Positions 12,752-15,146 of a stretch of DNA of 15,146 nucleotides are shown piece by piece. Every line of letters begins with the position of its first letter. Positions within the stretch are counted from its first letter, which is position 1. Origin of the DNA: CAZMRW01 sp964568805 (lineage in GTDB: Bacteria; Pseudomonadota; Gammaproteobacteria; Methylococcales; Methylomonadaceae); the NCBI GenBank assembly GCA_964568805.1, contig CAZMRW010000100.1, positions 1 through 15,146 of the forward strand. Direction: 5' to 3'. The notes below the pieces were generated by a model. The model was not told the origin of the DNA and did not search any database. It was given only the letters and a program-made list of their open reading frames with translations. A program made the translations under genes and the position numbers.

Positions 12752-15146
12752 TTAGGCCCCAATGGGTTTTCCGGGAACAATGTTCCATATTCTTGCGCAA
12801 TAATCCCGGATCGCCCGGTCGGAAGAAAACTTTCCGCTGCGGGCAACGTTGAGGATCGACATACGCGTCCAGTTTGAACGATCTTTATAGGCGCGGTCTA
12901 CTGCATCCTGGCAATCGGCATAGGACTGAAAATCGGCAAACAGCAAGTACTCGTCACGGTATATCAGGGAGTCTGTCAGCGGTTTGAACAGCTCGTGGTC
13001 GCCTCCCGAGAAATGACCGGAATTAATCAGATCGATAGCGCTGCGCAGTTCGGCATTTGCTTGATAATAGTCTTGGGGATGATAACCGACCGCCTTCAAG
13101 TTCCTCACCTGTTCGGCTGTCAATCCAAACAGGAAGAAATTTTCAGCGCCGACTTCCTCGCGTATTTCGATATTGGCGCCATCGAGCGTGCCGATGGTCA
13201 GGGCGCCGTTCATCGCAAACTTCATATTGCCGGTGCCGGAGGCTTCTTTTCCTGCCAGGGAAATTTGTTCGGACAGGTCTGCCGCGGGATAAATCTTTTG
13301 GCTGTTTTTGACGTTGTAATCCGGTACAAATACCACTTTAAGCCGGTCCTGGACAGTGTTATCGTGATTGATCACATCGGCTATGGAGTTGATTAATTTG
13401 ATGATGAGTTTCGCCATGAAATAACCCGGCGCGGCTTTGCCTCCGAAAATAAAGGTGCGAGGTGTTATATTCAAAGCAGGGTTGTGTTTGAGACGCTGAT
13501 AGAGCGCGACGATATACAGCAGTTTCAGATGCTGTCGCTTATATTCGTGCAGGCGTTTGACCTGAATATCGAAAAGCGTTTCCGGGTTCACGGTTATTCC
13601 GGTGCGTTGAAGTATATAGTCCGCGAGATCGAGCTTGTTTGCGTTTTTGACTTCGCGCCATTGACGCTGGAAATCGTCATTACCGGCATAGGCTTCCAAA
13701 TGTCTGAGTCCGGTCAAATCGGTGAGCCAGTAGCCACCGATTTTGCTGTTGATCAGAGCCGTCAGACGCGGGTTGATCAATGCCATGAAGCGGCGAGGCG
13801 TAACACCGTTGGTGATGTTATGAAACTTTTCAGGAGTCAGCGCATAAAAGTCGGCCAGAACGTCGCGTTTGAGAAGTTCACTGTGCAATTCGGCAACGCC
13901 GTTGATGGCATGGCTGCCGACACAGGCCAGGTTAGCCATTCGCACATATTTTTCGCCGGTTTCCTCGATCAGTGAGAGGTTCCTCAGACGCTGCATATCG
14001 CCCGGAAATTGCAGAGTGACCTGTTCAAGAAAACGCCGGTTGATTTCCAGGATAATTTCCAGGTGCCGGGGCAATAATTGTCCGATCAGCGGCAACGACC
14101 ATTTTTCTAGCGCTTCCGGCAGCAGGGTGTGATTGGTGTAAGCGAAAGTATGCCGGGTAATATGCCAGGCTTTGTCCCAATCCATAGCGTACTCGTCGAC
14201 CAGTAGCCGCATCAGTTCGGCGATACCGATGGAAGGGTGGGTGTCGTTCAACTGGGCGGCGAAGCGATTGTGGAAATTATCCAGTTTGCCTTCGAGAAAC
14301 AGATGGGTGCGGATCATATCCTGCAGGGAACAGGATACGAAGAAATATTGCTGTTGAAGACGTAACCGTTTGCCTGCGAACAATTCGTCGTTCGGGTAGA
14401 GCACCTTGGTGATGTTTTCCGAAAACACTTTTTCCCTTACCGCCGCATAGTAATCGCCCTGGTTGAAGGACCGAAAATCGAATGATTCGCATGCCTGAGC
14501 CGACCACAAACGCAGTGTATTGCAGATGTTGACGTTAAAACCGAGTACCGGCGTTTCGTAAGGAATGCCCCTGATCATCGTTGCCGGAATCCAGCGTACA
14601 CGTTGTTTGCCCTGATGGTCATAATAGCTTTCCGTATGTCCGCCCAGTTTAACGTCCAAAGCCAGTTCAGGGCGGGCAAGCTCCCATGGATTGCCGAGAT
14701 TAAGCCATTTGTCAGTGATTTCCACCTGCCAGCCATCGCGGATGATTTGATCGAAGATGCCGAACTCGTAGCGGATGCCGTAACCGATCGCCGGGATTTC
14801 CAGTGTCGAAAGCGAATCCATGAAACAGGCGGCTAAACGGCCGAGGCCGCCGTTGCCAAGGCCGGGTTCTTCTTCCTGATCCAGAATATCGTGTAATGAC
14901 AGAAATTCGTTTTTAAGTTGCCTTCCGGTCTGCTCCAGATAAAGGCGGAGTACCCGCATTTCGGTAAGCATGATGTTTTCTTTCTCAAGCGCCTTCTCTA
15001 TCAGATCGTAAATGCCCAGATTTATCAGATTATTCCCCAACTGAGGCCCGGTCAGGAATTCAGCAGAAAAATAGCAGATTACTTTAGTATCGGAGGAACT
15101 TGCAAAACTAAATAAAGCGAGCGGAATTAGAGCTATGGAGGTCAAA
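12752..15146 (-). CDS. glgP: Glycogen phosphorylase, 5' end outside the window
   Basis: About 798 codons are visible and the frame is open at the window edge, so the N-terminus is missing (family length is about 815-840). It releases glucose-1-phosphate from glycogen in the cytoplasm using PLP. Seen are Y-F-S-A-E-F-L, G-N-G-G-L-G-R-L-A-A-C-F-M-D-S-L, and the PLP motif E-A-S-G-T-G-N-M-K with the Schiff-base lysine encoded at 13220-13222, followed by G-T-L-D-G-A-N-I-E-I. The roughly 20 residues before K-V-I-C-Y-F-S-A-E-F do not look like the usual family sequence (R-D-R-x-x-x-x-W expected), so divergence or a frameshift near 15090-15146 is possible. It has no link to the nif genes beyond proximity. 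Confidence 0.95.
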   Translation of the reverse strand, partial: LTSIALIPLALFSFASSSDTKVICYFSAEFLTGPQLGNNLINLGIYDLIEKALEKENIMLTEMRVLRLYLEQTGRQLKNEFLSLHDILDQEEEPGLGNGGLGRLAACFMDSLSTLEIPAIGYGIRYEFGIFDQIIRDGWQVEITDKWLNLGNPWELARPELALDVKLGGHTESYYDHQGKQRVRWIPATMIRGIPYETPVLGFNVNICNTLRLWSAQACESFDFRSFNQGDYYAAVREKVFSENITKVLYPNDELFAGKRLRLQQQYFFVSCSLQDMIRTHLFLEGKLDNFHNRFAAQLNDTHPSIGIAELMRLLVDEYAMDWDKAWHITRHTFAYTNHTLLPEALEKWSLPLIGQLLPRHLEIILEINRRFLEQVTLQFPGDMQRLRNLSLIEETGEKYVRMANLACVGSHAINGVAELHSELLKRDVLADFYALTPEKFHNITNGVTPRRFMALINPRLTALINSKIGGYWLTDLTGLRHLEAYAGNDDFQRQWREVKNANKLDLADYILQRTGITVNPETLFDIQVKRLHEYKRQHLKLLYIVALYQRLKHNPALNITPRTFIFGGKAAPGYFMAKLIIKLINSIADVINHDNTVQDRLKVVFVPDYNVKNSQKIYPAADLSEQISLAGKEASGTGNMKFAMNGALTIGTLDGANIEIREEVGAENFFLFGLTAEQVRNLKAVGYHPQDYYQANAELRSAIDLINSGHFSGGDHELFKPLTDSLIYRDEYLLFADFQSYADCQDAVDRAYKDRSNWTRMSILNVARSGKFSSDRAIRDYCARIWNIVPGKPIGA

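Noticed and set aside
1..15146. CRISPR arrays, tRNA or rRNA genes, and insertion sequences
   Set aside because: No regularly spaced repeats, no cloverleaf with TTCRANY-like arm that I could see, and no transposase-like protein in any frame.

Overview
The window looks like part of a nitrogen-fixation accessory region from a gammaproteobacterial diazotroph. A methanotroph of the Methylococcales is my best guess. That rests on the gene set (nifB, an Alvin-type ferredoxin, a flavodiiron protein, a Shethna-II-type ferredoxin, nifQ) and on the style of the intergenic palindromes. The taxon is an inference, because no rRNA or other taxonomic marker is present.

Layout. (1) 1-412: a hicB antitoxin gene on the minus strand, with only the first codons of a probable hicA, and a REP-like palindrome that runs into the hicB promoter. 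(2) 435-2263: a visibly AT-rich two-gene islet on the minus strand (SAM methyltransferase and polysaccharide deacetylase). It is preceded by a TAnnTTTG element typical of Bacteroidota promoters, so it is probably transferred DNA. (3) 2264-2842: a mostly non-coding region that ends in a textbook nif promoter: two TGT-N10-ACA NifA sites, an IHF-like site and a sigma-54 -24/-12 element. (4) 2870-7440, plus strand: nifB, 2[4Fe-4S] ferredoxin, the remnant of an ArsC/Spx-like nitrogenase-associated gene, flavodiiron protein, two [2Fe-2S] ferredoxins (the second resembles Azotobacter FeSII), and nifQ. (5) 7482-8716: a divergent pair, a GNAT acetyltransferase (minus) and an orphan modB molybdate permease (plus). 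(6) 8779-11572, minus strand: a three-gene unit made of a SIR2-like protein with an altered active site, an unrecognised 147-residue protein and a GlcF-like Fe-S protein. A weaker candidate NifA/sigma-54 promoter lies in front of it. (7) 11719-15146, minus strand: a lactate/malate-dehydrogenase-family gene and the 3' part of glycogen phosphorylase, cut by the window edge.

How they fit together. NifB and NifQ make FeMo-cofactor precursors and supply molybdenum, and ModB imports molybdate. The ferredoxins can supply electrons. The flavodiiron protein and the FeSII-like protein form a plausible oxygen-defence module for nitrogenase. The SIR2-like/147-aa/GlcF-like unit is the best candidate for an undescribed nitrogen-fixation-linked system: its promoter elements suggest co-regulation with nif, but its function is unknown. 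Glycogen phosphorylase next to a 2-hydroxyacid dehydrogenase would suit mobilising stored glycogen when oxygen is low.
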